From NCBI GenBank assembly GCA_003157445.1, contig PMJN01000404.1, positions 1 through 20,469 of the forward strand: a DNA stretch of 20,469 bases. The letters are read 5' to 3'. A program made the translations under genes and the position numbers. The notes beneath the pieces were generated by a model. That model made no database searches and was not told the origin of the DNA. It saw nothing but the letters and a program-made list of their open reading frames with translations. The number at the start of each line of letters is the position of its first letter. The first letter of the stretch is position 1. Positions 6,585 through 14,081 of the stretch are shown here, one piece after another. The DNA comes from Micrococcales bacterium (lineage in GTDB: Bacteria > Actinomycetota > Actinomycetes > Actinomycetales > Dermatophilaceae).

Positions 6585-8940
6585 GACGATGCCTCCCGAG
6601 ACTGTGCGCACGCCGGCGCCTCCGGCTATGCAAGGCGCCGTTGTCGAGTTGCGTGACCTCACATGGCGTCCCTTCGGGCGCAGGGAGCCGGTGCTGGCCG
6701 ATATCAGCCTGCGCATCGAGGCGGGTTCGCGTGTGCTGGTGTCTGGGCCCAGCGGCTCCGGCAAGTCCACCCTTCTGCGCGCGCTGGCCGGAGTTCTGAG
6801 CACGACTGAGACCGGTGATCTCACCGGTTCGGTCTTGGTCGACGGTTCGCCGGCCAGCGGCTCGTCGGTTGCCCTGATGATGCAGGACCCCGGCGACGCC
6901 CTGGTGGCTGGACGGGTAGGTCGCGACGTGGCCTTCGGCCCCGAGAGCTTCGGAATGGCCCGTGGCGAGATCTGGTCCCGGGTACGGTCGGCGTTGGCCT
7001 GCGTGGGGTTCCCGTATGACCAGGACCACGCCACCAGCGCACTGTCCGGTGGCGAGACCCAACGGCTGGCGTTGGCCGGCGTTCTTGCTCTGACACCGCG
7101 GCTTGTGCTGTTGGATGAGCCGACGTCAATGCTTGACCCTGCCGCCGCCACGGTGGTGCGGGAGGCGATCATTGACGCAGTGCGCGCTTCGGGGGCCACG
7201 TTGGTGATGGTCGAACACCAACTGTCCGACTGGGTGCACGAGGTCGATCGCCTGGTGGTGCTCGACTCTGCGGGCAGGGTCAGTGCTGACGGGCCGGTCG
7301 CCATGACCCTGGCGAGTTCGGCAGACCACCTTGCGGCCCAAGGTGTCTGGGTGCCGTCGGTGGCGGCTCCCCGCCCGCTGCATGTGCCTCGCGCGTTGTG
7401 CATGCCGAGCCGAGCGGGTCTAGCTGGTTTCGGTCGTCCTGGGTCAGTGCTTGTCGCGGCCGAGTCGGTTTCGGTCGTCCGCGGGGCGCGGGAGTCTGTG
7501 ATGTCCGCCAACCAGCGTGCCAAGCCGGTGGAGGCGCTGCAGGATGTGTGCGCGGAAGTCCGCGCAGGACAGTGCGTCGCTGTTGTCGGTCCTAGCGGTG
7601 CCGGCAAGTCGACTCTGACAGCGCTGCTGGCAGGGGTCGATGCGCCCACCCAGGGGCTGGTGCGCGCTGGAGACGGGTTGTCGCACGGCATGGGCCGGCA
7701 ATCGCGGGAGGTTGTCGATCGCTGGACCTCGCTAGCTTTGGCTGCCGGGTTCGGGTGGGTACCGCAGCAGGCCGAGCAGGTAGTGGTCGCACGCACGGTC
7801 CGTGAGGACGTGTTGTCGACCAGCAGGCGACTGGGCCTGGATGACGACGCTGCCCAGGCTCGGGTCGACGCGTTGCTGGAGGTGCTGGGCCTGTCGGCAC
7901 TGTCCGGCGTTGACCCCCATTTCCTCTCGGGTGGAGAACAGAGGCGGCTCGCGCTGGCTGGGGCGATCGCCCACGGGCCTTCGGTCCTGGTCCTGGACGA
8001 GCCGAGTGTCGGCCAGGACCGGTTGACGTGGTCTGCCGTGGCGGGAGTGGTTGTCGCAGCCCGGGCCGCCGGGGTCGGCGTCGTCTTGGCAACCCACGAC
8101 CCGTTGTTGATTGCCCTGGCTGACCGGCGGATCACACTGCTGGCCGGGCGGGTCCTTGAGCCTGAAACCGATCCACTACCGCCGCCGGAGCAGGATGTCT
8201 TGTCAACCGTGGCTCCTGCGGCAAGACGCTTTGCCGGGCTGGCGGGCCGATCCGGTCCCCTCTCGCTGCTCCTGGTCTCGATCATGTTGGTGCTGGGTGC
8301 GCCATTCATCTCCGACCTGCCCACGGCTCTGGCCGCCATCGGGGTTCAGATCGCGCTGGCTCCGATGGTTCTGGGGATCGGCGCCCTGCCCTGGCGCCGG
8401 CTGATGCCGGGACTGTTCGCGGTCGCCTCGGTCAGCTTCTCGAACTGGCTGCTCAGCCCTGGGCGTGAGATCTCCTCCGGTGCGTTGGCCGGGCTACGGG
8501 TCGCCTTCTTCGTGGTTCCCGGTGTGCTGCTGGCGTCTCGGATCGACCCGTCGGCGCTGGGTGATCACCTGGGCCAACGACTGCGGCTCCCCGCCCGCCC
8601 GGTCGTGGCCGCGGTGGCGGCGCTGCACCGGTTCGAAGGCCTTGGCGAGCACTGGGACCAGCTCGCTCGCATTCGTCGGGTGCGGGGGCTGGGCCCGGGC
8701 CGTTCGCCGTTGGCTCGTGGGCGCTCGGTCGCGGCCCTGACGTTCGGGCTTCTCATCGAGACGCTGCGCCAGGCCGGGCGGATGGCGGTGGCGATGGAAG
8801 CTCGCGGCTTCTCTGCGGCGCTCACCTCTGCGGCTCCCCGGACCTGGGCCGAGCCGGCGCCATGGCGCTCCGACGACTCACTCATGCTGGCGTTGGGGCT
8901 GTTCGTTGCCGCCGTGCCCATCTTGTTCTCCCATATGTAG
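6538..8940 (+). CDS. Fused ECF energy-coupling module: two ATPase domains (YkoD) plus EcfT membrane domain (YkoC)
   Basis: One 800-residue protein holds the whole energy module of the thiamine-precursor transporter. ATPase 1: Walker A GPSGSGKST (70-78), Q-loop MMQDPGDALV, signature LSGGETQRL (169-177), Walker B VLLDEPT (190-196), H-loop MVEHQ. ATPase 2: Walker A GPSGAGKST (351-359), VPQQAEQVV, signature LSGGEQRRL (463-471), Walker B VLVLDEPS (483-490), ATHDP. From about residue 573 a membrane domain with five or so hydrophobic segments carries the EcfT coupling motifs RIRRVRG (711-717) and AMEARGF (752-758). In Bacillus YkoD (two ATPases) and YkoC (EcfT) are separate; fused forms occur in some actinobacterial ECF systems. 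Start at ATG 6538 has AGGTG six bases upstream; GTG 6565 (AGGAAG close by) and ATG 6589 are alternatives and would remove or reduce the overlap with ykoE. Confidence 0.92.
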   Translation: MPSPLVRKFVSPTSSETMPPETVRTPAPPAMQGAVVELRDLTWRPFGRREPVLADISLRIEAGSRVLVSGPSGSGKSTLLRALAGVLSTTETGDLTGSVLVDGSPASGSSVALMMQDPGDALVAGRVGRDVAFGPESFGMARGEIWSRVRSALACVGFPYDQDHATSALSGGETQRLALAGVLALTPRLVLLDEPTSMLDPAAATVVREAIIDAVRASGATLVMVEHQLSDWVHEVDRLVVLDSAGRVSADGPVAMTLASSADHLAAQGVWVPSVAAPRPLHVPRALCMPSRAGLAGFGRPGSVLVAAESVSVVRGARESVMSANQRAKPVEALQDVCAEVRAGQCVAVVGPSGAGKSTLTALLAGVDAPTQGLVRAGDGLSHGMGRQSREVVDRWTSLALAAGFGWVPQQAEQVVVARTVREDVLSTSRRLGLDDDAAQARVDALLEVLGLSALSGVDPHFLSGGEQRRLALAGAIAHGPSVLVLDEPSVGQDRLTWSAVAGVVVAARAAGVGVVLATHDPLLIALADRRITLLAGRVLEPETDPLPPPEQDVLSTVAPAARRFAGLAGRSGPLSLLLVSIMLVLGAPFISDLPTALAAIGVQIALAPMVLGIGALPWRRLMPGLFAVASVSFSNWLLSPGREISSGALAGLRVAFFVVPGVLLASRIDPSALGDHLGQRLRLPARPVVAAVAALHRFEGLGEHWDQLARIRRVRGLGPGRSPLARGRSVAALTFGLLIETLRQAGRMAVAMEARGFSAALTSAAPRTWAEPAPWRSDDSLMLALGLFVAAVPILFSHM

Positions 8941-9141
8941 GTTGTTCATTCCCGCGGTTACCATCCGGAGTTACCCTGCAGCCCGCCAGAGGGGGTCACT
9001 GCAGGACAATCCAGATGAGCAGCGATCTCATGTCCCCTTCAGCCGCACATCGTCTCACCGGAGTTGGCTCTGGTGCTGGCTGTCAACCGGGCGTTGTGCT
9101 GACCGGCCGGATCTGCCCGGCGGGGCTCGCACGGTCTCATA

Positions 9142-9480
9142 ATGAAGATCCCGATCCTTTCACTCAACATCGATGGCACCGCGCCCTTCGCGCTGACCAC
9201 CGCCGCAGGCGGCATCGATTATCGCGCCACCAATTCGCCGACCCCCGCAAGGCAAGACCTAGTACGTCAGGTGGCCGCTGCTGACATCGTCGGCACCTGG
9301 CTGCTGCCATCTGTCAGGTTCCTTGACGAGCTCACCCTCGAGGCGATGAACAAGCTCGATCTGGAGGCCAACCGCACATCGGGCAGCACCGACAGGTGTG
9401 CGCCCCAGATCGAGTTGAAAAAGCTATGCGGTGCAAGGCACGCAAGCCAGGTGCCACGAACCTGCGCCCTGCAAACATAG
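9142..9480 (+). CDS. Unrecognised 112-residue open frame, doubtful or a gene remnant
   Basis: An ATG-started frame of 112 codons with no clear Shine-Dalgarno. The N-terminal 75 residues read like ordinary protein (MKIPILSLNIDGTAPF, then IVGTWLLPSVRFLDELTLEAMNKLDLEANR), while the tail is Cys/Arg-rich and non-protein-like, as if a frameshift or deletion removed the real C-terminus. It has no family I recognise, no signal peptide and no membrane helix. Third-position G/C bias is weaker than in the neighbours. It may be the remaining 5' part of a lost gene. Confidence 0.3.
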   Translation: MKIPILSLNIDGTAPFALTTAAGGIDYRATNSPTPARQDLVRQVAAADIVGTWLLPSVRFLDELTLEAMNKLDLEANRTSGSTDRCAPQIELKKLCGARHASQVPRTCALQT

Positions 9481-9483
9481 AGT
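9478..9483 (+). promoter_or_regulatory. Candidate -10 box of a leaderless promoter for the hydrolase
   Basis: TAGAGT fits the actinobacterial TANNNT -10 pattern and ends six bases before the ATG at 9490, which has no Shine-Dalgarno. That spacing puts transcription start at or next to the start codon, the leaderless arrangement. No convincing -35 hexamer is visible. The motif is short, so the call is tentative. Confidence 0.35.
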
Positions 9484-9489
9484 CGTGTC

Positions 9490-10251
9490 ATGGCCCCTCA
9501 CGTCATCTTCATCCATGGCATGTATCTCAACGGCCGGAGCTGGCAGCCCTGGGTCGAACGGTTTGCCGCTGCGGGGTTCTCCTGCAGCGCCCCCAGCTGG
9601 CCGTTCCACCACGGTGACCCGCCAAGGCTGCGCTCAGAGGTCGATCCGGACCTCGGCGCCTTGACGTTCTCCGCCGTGACCGAGCACTTTAAGACACTGA
9701 TCGACGACCTTCCCGAACGCCCGATCCTGGTAGGCCACTCGATCGGCGGACTGTTGGTCCAGCGACTGGTCAACGACGGCTACGCCCGCGCGGGCGTCTC
9801 GATCAGCTCCGCGCCGCCGCAACGGGTGGTTTCCTTCAGTCCACACTTTCTGCGTGCGAACTTTCCCCACATCAACCCGTTCATGGGGAACAAACCTGTG
9901 TTCATGACGCCCGCGCGGTTTCACTACGCATTCTGCAACACTCTCACCCGTCCAGCTAGCGACGAAGTCTTCGACAGGTTCGTGGTCCCGGAGAGTCGCA
10001 ACGTGTCCCGGAGCACTCTGGGTGGCTCAGCAAGGATTGACTTCGCGGCCGTGCAGGTGCCGCTGCTGTTCCTTACCGGCACCCAGGATCACCTCACGCC
10101 GGTGGCCATGGTGCGGCGCAACGCCAACAAGTACAAGGTTGGCCCCGGGCGGGTCGACTACCGGGAGTTCAGCGGTCGCTCCCACTACATCTGCGGCGAG
10201 CCGGGCTGGGAAGAGGTGGCAGACGCCGCGCTCGGTTGGCTTTGGCATTAG
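9490..10251 (+). CDS. Alpha/beta-fold hydrolase
   Basis: A 253-residue soluble hydrolase. It has the oxyanion-side motif FIHGMYLNGRSW (7-18), nucleophile elbow GHSIGG with Ser84, acid Asp200 in LTGTQDHLTP and catalytic His232 in GRSHYICGEPGWEE, a complete Ser-Asp-His triad. A lid of roughly residues 112-180 separates core and acid. The family covers esterases, lipases, haloalkane-type and C-C hydrolases; nothing visible fixes the substrate, though the N-terminal HGMYLNG and the GHSIGG elbow suit a small-ester or non-haem peroxidase-like subgroup. No signal peptide is present. The ATG is apparently leaderless. The aldo/keto reductase follows 102 bases later on the same strand, so the two may be co-expressed, but no functional link is evident. 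Confidence 0.88.
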   Translation: MAPHVIFIHGMYLNGRSWQPWVERFAAAGFSCSAPSWPFHHGDPPRLRSEVDPDLGALTFSAVTEHFKTLIDDLPERPILVGHSIGGLLVQRLVNDGYARAGVSISSAPPQRVVSFSPHFLRANFPHINPFMGNKPVFMTPARFHYAFCNTLTRPASDEVFDRFVVPESRNVSRSTLGGSARIDFAAVQVPLLFLTGTQDHLTPVAMVRRNANKYKVGPGRVDYREFSGRSHYICGEPGWEEVADAALGWLWH

Positions 10252-10353
10252 CTGAGGCAACTGGCAGCCAGTGGTTTTCGAGCCCAGTTCGATTTCGGGC
10301 CAGGAACGGCGCGTCATTCTTGATCCGGCCGCACAGGGAAGGCGTGGAGCGCG

Positions 10354-11232
10354 ATGAGTGGAACCGAGCGGCCGCTGGGCAGATCGGGTGTGAGTGTGCC
10401 GGCGCTGGGGGTTGGCACCAACCGGTGGAATACCGGCGAGCCGGGCCAGGCACGCCTGAACGAGACGCTGGCGGCGGCGCTCGATGTGGGGATGGGTTTT
10501 CTCGACACTGCGGAGGTCTACGGCTTCGGCCGGTCGGAGCTGGCTGTGGGCGTGGCGGCCCAGCAGGACGGACGGCCGGTCGTGCTGGCCAGCAAGTTCG
10601 CGCCACTGCCTGCCCGGCTTACCACCGCCCAGTTCGAATCCGCGCTGGACAGGACACTGAAACGGCTCGGCAGGGAATCGCTCGACCTCTACTATCTGCA
10701 CTTCCCTTACTCCCTGCGCGGCGTGGACACCTGGATGAAGGCAATGGCCAAGGCGATCGAGGCTGGGAAGATCGGGGCCGCGGGGATCAGCAACTGCAAC
10801 GTGGCGCAGATGCGGACGGCGGCCGACGTGCTGGCCCGCTACGGGGTTCCGCTGGCGGCCAACCAAGTTCAGTACAGCCTGCTGCATCGAGCGCCCGAGA
10901 CCAACGGTGTCCTGGACGCCTGCCGCCAGATGGACGTGGCCCTGATCGCCTACCGGCCCCTGGCCGGCGGTGCCGTCAGCGCTGGCTCCCGCAAGAACAA
11001 GGGCTCGGCTGCCCTTGTGGACGCACTGCAAGAAGTAGCGGCCGCCCAGGACGTGACGACTCTTCAGGTAGCACTCGCCTGGTTGCTAAAGCGAGACGAG
11101 CACGTGATCGCGATCCCTGGGGCCACCAAGCCTGATCACGTCCGGCAGAACTCACGCGCCCTCACACTGGAACTCAGCGACGAGGAGTTCGCTGCGATCG
11201 ATCGGGCATCGACGCCGACGCCAACCAGATAA
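10354..11232 (+). CDS. Aldo/keto reductase
   Basis: A 292-residue NADPH-dependent oxidoreductase of the TIM-barrel aldo/keto reductase family. The catalytic tetrad is complete: Asp51 and Tyr56 in FLDTAEVYGFGRSE, Lys81 in LASKFAP and His116 in LYYLHFPYS. Cofactor-binding blocks AAGISNCNV, NQVQYSLLHR, IAYRPLAGG and IAIPGATKPDHVRQN follow in the normal order. The sequence and length resemble plant- and actinobacterial-type reductases acting on carbonyls such as pyridoxal or methylglyoxal, but the substrate cannot be read out. GGAG lies six bases before the ATG. No signal peptide. Confidence 0.92.
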   Translation: MSGTERPLGRSGVSVPALGVGTNRWNTGEPGQARLNETLAAALDVGMGFLDTAEVYGFGRSELAVGVAAQQDGRPVVLASKFAPLPARLTTAQFESALDRTLKRLGRESLDLYYLHFPYSLRGVDTWMKAMAKAIEAGKIGAAGISNCNVAQMRTAADVLARYGVPLAANQVQYSLLHRAPETNGVLDACRQMDVALIAYRPLAGGAVSAGSRKNKGSAALVDALQEVAAAQDVTTLQVALAWLLKRDEHVIAIPGATKPDHVRQNSRALTLELSDEEFAAIDRASTPTPTR

Positions 11233-11393
11233 CAACCCACATTCCAGGCAGGGAGAGCTCGCGAACCACTTCGTCGGTGTGCTCATCGGGCCTCGCGGCA
11301 TGCCCGGCCGGATGGCGTCGCCGGGTCGGATCTCATCGACACCAGCGAGCAGATCGTGCTCGTGCTATCGCAGTCTGGCCGCTTCTTCTCGCA

Positions 11394-11417
11394 CGATCGG
11401 TGACCGGTCACCGATCG
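11394..11417. promoter_or_regulatory. Perfect 24-bp palindrome, candidate operator
   Basis: The half-site CGATCGGTGACC (11394-11405) is followed with no spacer by its exact reverse complement (11406-11417). A perfect uninterrupted 12+12 palindrome is well beyond chance in 20 kb and has the size of a TetR-type operator. It lies 30 bases before the ATG of a decayed VOC-family gene (11448). No regulator gene of the right type is adjacent; the nearest is the GntR gene at 15 kb. The surrounding 11233-11447 gap contains no other recognisable feature on either strand. Confidence 0.55.
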
Positions 11418-11447
11418 GTGTGCGGGCGCCGCAAGAGCACCAGAGCC

Positions 11448-11826
11448 ATGAGTCTTGAATGGCAGCAGGTCGTTGTGGACGCGGTGCAACCGCGCTGGGA
11501 CGGTGGTGGGCCGAACCTCTGGGCTGGGTGGCGATCCTTGAGGCCGAGGACGAGTTCGAAAACAGGCCCGCTCCCGATCGCCTCCCGGCTTGGTCTTGGT
11601 GCCGGTAGGTGATCCGAGGGTAACCAAGAACCGCCTACACCCGGACTTCCGCCCGGATAACCAAGCGGTCGAGGTAGACCGTCTGCTGGCGCTGGGTGCC
11701 CGAACGGCGGACGTCGGTCAGGGGGAGCAGCCTTGGGTCGTGCTCGCCGATCCGGAGGGCAACGAGTTCTGCGTCCTTCCACCTCGCAGGCATCAGCGGT
11801 CCGGGACCCAGCTCCTCGTCCCCTAG
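11448..11826 (+). pseudogene. VOC/glyoxalase-like protein, broken by two frameshifts
   Basis: Three pieces in three frames read as one glyoxalase-like (VOC superfamily) protein. Piece 1 starts at ATG 11448: MSLEWQQVVVDAVQP. Piece 2, from 11504 in another frame: WWAEPLGWVAILEAEDEFE and RPAPDRLP. Piece 3, from about 11587 in the third frame: LVLVPVGDPRVTKNRLHPDF, then VDRLLALGARTADVGQGEQPWVVLADPEGNEFCVL and a stop after 11823. This is the normal order of blocks in the family (opening strand, WWAE helix, KNRLH-DF, ADPEGNEFC). The breaks lie near 11498-11503 and 11585. Active members bind metal or small drugs; this copy cannot make a full protein unless the reads are wrong. Family assignment is firm, the substrate is not. 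Confidence 0.8.
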
Positions 11827-11885
11827 GCCACTGGCTTGCCGGTGGCCAAATGCATCGATCGCCTACGACGGGGGGTAGCCAGGGA

Positions 11886-12422
11886 CTATTGGTCCCGGAC
11901 GCGCAATGTCTTGACCATTTCGAGCGTGTGTCCGCCCGGCTCCAACGTGATTGCCCGTCGACGTCCAGTCTTTTGAAAATTCCGGCGGCTGTAGAAACCG
12001 ATTGCTCGAGGACTGTTCTCGTACACGAATAGGCGAAGACGATCAGAAGTGCGATATGCCCAATCCTCGACCTCATCGAGCAAGGCATCAGCGATGCCAA
12101 AGCGCCGCCCGCGATAGTCCGGTGAGACATAGACGCCGGTCAGGACTGCCTGCGGACCGTCCTCATCGCCCAACTGTCCGCTCATCATTCCAACCCATCG
12201 ACCTGTGGTCATGTCAATCGCCGCCAGAGAGGCGGTGTCGGGAGCCTCACCGCGTCGCCCTCGCAGGCGCCAGGCGTCCACGTCCATTCGCTGAGTGGTG
12301 TGGAGTGTTGCCCCGTATGAGATTGGGTTGTCGGTCGCGTTCTCGATGCGTAGTTCGCGGATCTGCGGCCAATCGCTTTCCATAGTGCTGCGAATCGTGA
12401 TGGTCTGGCTGAGATCCCCCAT
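11886..12422 (-). CDS. GNAT-family N-acetyltransferase
   Basis: A 178-residue acetyltransferase that would move acetyl from acetyl-CoA to an amine. Visible: the N-terminal DWPQIRELRIENATDNP, the beta-strand pair AIDMTTGRWVGMMSGQL, the acetyl-CoA pyrophosphate loop VYVSPDYRGRRFGIADALL (98-115, R-x-R-x-x-G type), and the C-terminal FVYENSPRAIGFYSRRNFQKTG block. The open frame continues 86 codons upstream to 12680, but that part is Arg/Ser-rich and unlike the family; ATG 12422 matches the usual family length. It lacks a Shine-Dalgarno but has TACGGT (12434-12429) exactly six bases upstream, so a leaderless start is likely. The target could be an antibiotic, polyamine or protein N-terminus; nothing here decides it. 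Confidence 0.85.
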   Translation of the reverse strand: MGDLSQTITIRSTMESDWPQIRELRIENATDNPISYGATLHTTQRMDVDAWRLRGRRGEAPDTASLAAIDMTTGRWVGMMSGQLGDEDGPQAVLTGVYVSPDYRGRRFGIADALLDEVEDWAYRTSDRLRLFVYENSPRAIGFYSRRNFQKTGRRRAITLEPGGHTLEMVKTLRVRDQ

Positions 12423-12958
12423 GCCGCGACCGTACAACACCCGGCCTGCAGGCGAGTTTGCGCGCGTTGAACGCTCAGCAGTGCAGCAGTAGGGCAAGGC
12501 GGACAAGTCACCAGCCATCAACCCAAGACGATCCGTCAGCGCGTCAAGGCGGCGGTGCACTAGGCGGCTCGTCATCGGCGGTGGGCGTTTACCGCTTCGG
12601 GCTAAATCCGCAAGTCCGGGTGCTGTGGAGTTAGACCGGACTCCGAAGACACCGGAGTTGAACAAGAGGGAGCGGGTCACGCTGGGTCAGGAGCATCGAC
12701 GCCTGCAGGTGCACGACCGATATCGCTATTGGGCGGCTGGTGCTCGTCGGATGCCGCAGCCAACGATCAGTTGAAGGCACGGCGAGGCAGGCGGTGCCAT
12801 GGCAGGAAGAGCGATCGTGTCGAGGGTTCGGATGACGAACTTGCTTAGGTCTGCTTCTCCCAAGACAGAGTCGGTGACAGCGAGACCCACGTGAACACCG
12901 GCGGCGTGTGCGACCGGTTTGAGGGCCACAGAACTGCCATCGCGCGCATGATGGAGAC
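12423..12958. other. 536-base divergent intergenic gap
   Basis: The gap separates the minus-strand acetyltransferase and the plus-strand HAD gene. I see an inverted repeat AGTCCGG/CCGGACT (about 12614-12643) and a short minus-strand frame at 12726-12929 of 67 codons with no recognisable similarity. The frame running into the acetyltransferase from 12680 could hold an N-terminal extension (an ATG at codon 36 begins MTSRLVHRRLDALTDRLGL), but no conserved domain is seen. No repeats or RNA genes are recognised. Confidence 0.4.
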
Positions 12959-13738
12959 GTGCGCGGAGTCCTGCTGGATCTCGACGGTGTCGTCTACGTG
13001 GGCGATCAGGCGGTGCCCGGCGCCGCCGGAGCAGTCGACTGGCTCGCGCGTGAAGGCGTGCCTTACCGCTACGTGACCAACACCACGTCTCGTCCTCGGC
13101 GGGCGATCGTCGACAAGCTGACGGGCATGGGCATCGCTGCGACCGCGGGCCAGATTCTTACCCCGGCCGTCGCGGCGGTGGCCTGGTTCCGGAGCCACGA
13201 CATCGAGCATCCGGCACTCTTCGTCCCCCACGCCACCGCGATGGAGTTCGACGAGCTCGATCCGCTCGAGGACGGCACCGAGGACGGCGCTGGTGCAGTG
13301 GTCGTCGGTGACTTAGGCGAAGGGTGGGACTTCGCGACCCTCAATCGCGCATTCCGGCTGCTCATGAGCGACCCGAGACCGCCCCTGATCGCCCTCGGGC
13401 TGACTCGCTACTGGCGCGCCGAGGATGGACTTCGCCTCGATGCGGGTGCGTTCGTGCGAGCGCTGGAGTACGCCAGCGGCCGCACGGCCGTGGTGCTGGG
13501 CAAACCGGATCCGGCGTTCTACAGCGCCGCGGTCGAGGCCCTCGGCCTGCAACCCAAACGGGTCGTGATGGTCGGCGACGACGTCCGCTCCGACGTCGAG
13601 GGTGCCCAGCGGGCGGGCCTGTCCGGCGTCCTGGTGCGCACCGGAAAGTTCTCGCCGTCCGACCTCTGCGGCAACGTGTCCCCCGAGGCGGTGCTCGACT
13701 CGATCGCCGACCTGCCGCGGTGGTGGGCCGAGCCCTGA
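12959..13738 (+). CDS. HAD-superfamily IIA hydrolase (LHPP/NagD-like phosphatase)
   Basis: A 259-residue phosphatase of the HAD type with a C2A cap. Motif I LLDLDGVVYVGD gives nucleophile Asp7 and acid/base Asp9; motif II is VTNTTS (39-44); motif III is Lys182 in LGKPDPAFY; motif IV is GDDVRSDVEGA (206-216). The TNTTSRPR segment with a downstream cap of about 110 residues fits class IIA enzymes such as NagD, pyridoxal or phosphoglycolate phosphatases and the LHPP-like group. It needs Mg2+ and acts in the cytosol; substrate not determined. The GTG start is preferred because GGAGA precedes it and motif I is only six residues in, as usual. Stop at 13738, followed by transposase debris, so it is probably a single-gene unit. 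Confidence 0.9.
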   Translation: MRGVLLDLDGVVYVGDQAVPGAAGAVDWLAREGVPYRYVTNTTSRPRRAIVDKLTGMGIAATAGQILTPAVAAVAWFRSHDIEHPALFVPHATAMEFDELDPLEDGTEDGAGAVVVGDLGEGWDFATLNRAFRLLMSDPRPPLIALGLTRYWRAEDGLRLDAGAFVRALEYASGRTAVVLGKPDPAFYSAAVEALGLQPKRVVMVGDDVRSDVEGAQRAGLSGVLVRTGKFSPSDLCGNVSPEAVLDSIADLPRWWAEP

Positions 13739-13804
13739 GTAACCCGGAGCGGCAAGCGGGGCATCGTCACGATGTACGCAGACGTCGGCGAAGTGGGCGC
13801 TGAT

Positions 13805-13885
13805 CTCGTGTTTGTCGTAGCCGAGGTGCTCGGACATCTCCTCGACCAGTGCGGTCTCGATCACGGTCTTGGTCTGCGTGGGGGT
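13805..13885 (-). mobile_element. Fragment of an IS256-type transposase
   Basis: On the minus strand about 27 codons read TKTVIETALVEEMSEHLGYDKHE, the well-known N-terminal block of IS256/mutator transposases (normally followed by a Gly/Arg/Asn-rich stretch). Here the family match ends after DKHE; the frame continues into sequence antisense to the HAD gene. The 400-residue rest, including the DDE domain, is absent, and no terminal inverted repeats are seen. It is a dead scrap showing earlier insertion or recombination at this spot. Confidence 0.7.
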
Positions 13886-14081
13886 CGTGACCCGTTACCT
13901 GACTGGAGCCCTGCTGGGTTGCCGATGGACTGATCCGTCCGGCCTCCGCGCGGCGCTTGTCACGGCAACGGCCGGTCGGGCATGACCTAATACGAGCCTG
14001 GCCCGTCCCGGGGCATGGTGTATGTCCTGTCTGACCGGTCCGGCCGGTGTCGATCCATCGGATCGGAAGGGCATCACCATC
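13886..14081 (+). other. Upstream segment of IS110 remnant, possible left end with bridge-RNA sequence
   Basis: This 196-base noncoding stretch lies between the IS256 scrap and the IS110 transposase start. In the IS110 group the segment before the transposase encodes the bridge (seek) RNA that pairs with target and donor DNA; its usual size, under 200 bases, fits. Inverted arms CCGGCC (about 13938-13943) and GGCCGG (about 13970-13975) could form a stem. GGAAGGG at 14065-14071 is the transposase ribosome site. I cannot identify the element end, core dinucleotide or guide loops, so this is an inference from position and length. Confidence 0.3.

Larger units (their letters stand above)
8941..9489. 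other. 549-base stretch without a recognised gene after the transporter
   Basis: Directly after the transporter stop there is a weak inverted repeat CCTGCAG (8975-8981) and CTGCAGG (8999-9005) with a 17-base loop, a poor terminator. ATGAG/CTCAT (9015-9031) is another short inverted repeat. The main content is an open frame at 9142-9480, listed separately. Nothing else is recognisable on either strand. Confidence 0.5.

Noticed and set aside
6516..8339. 607-codon minus-strand frame opposite the fused ECF gene
   Set aside because: Composition is Ser/Thr/Arg/Pro noise typical of the antisense of GC-rich genes, while the plus strand has complete ABC motifs.
8975..9005. CCTGCAG/CTGCAGG inverted repeat as terminator of the transporter operon
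   Set aside because: Short stem, 17-base loop and no U tract make it too weak to call.
11233..11447. Possible gene remnant in the frame reading LIDTSEQIVLVLSQSG
   Set aside because: Too short and without recognisable family blocks; kept as gap sequence.
11886..12680. Long form (264 residues) of the acetyltransferase
   Set aside because: The extra 86 residues are not family-like; ATG 12422 gives normal length with a properly placed -10 box.
12726..12929. 67-codon minus-strand frame before the HAD gene
   Set aside because: No ribosome site, no similarity recognised, and length within chance for this GC content.
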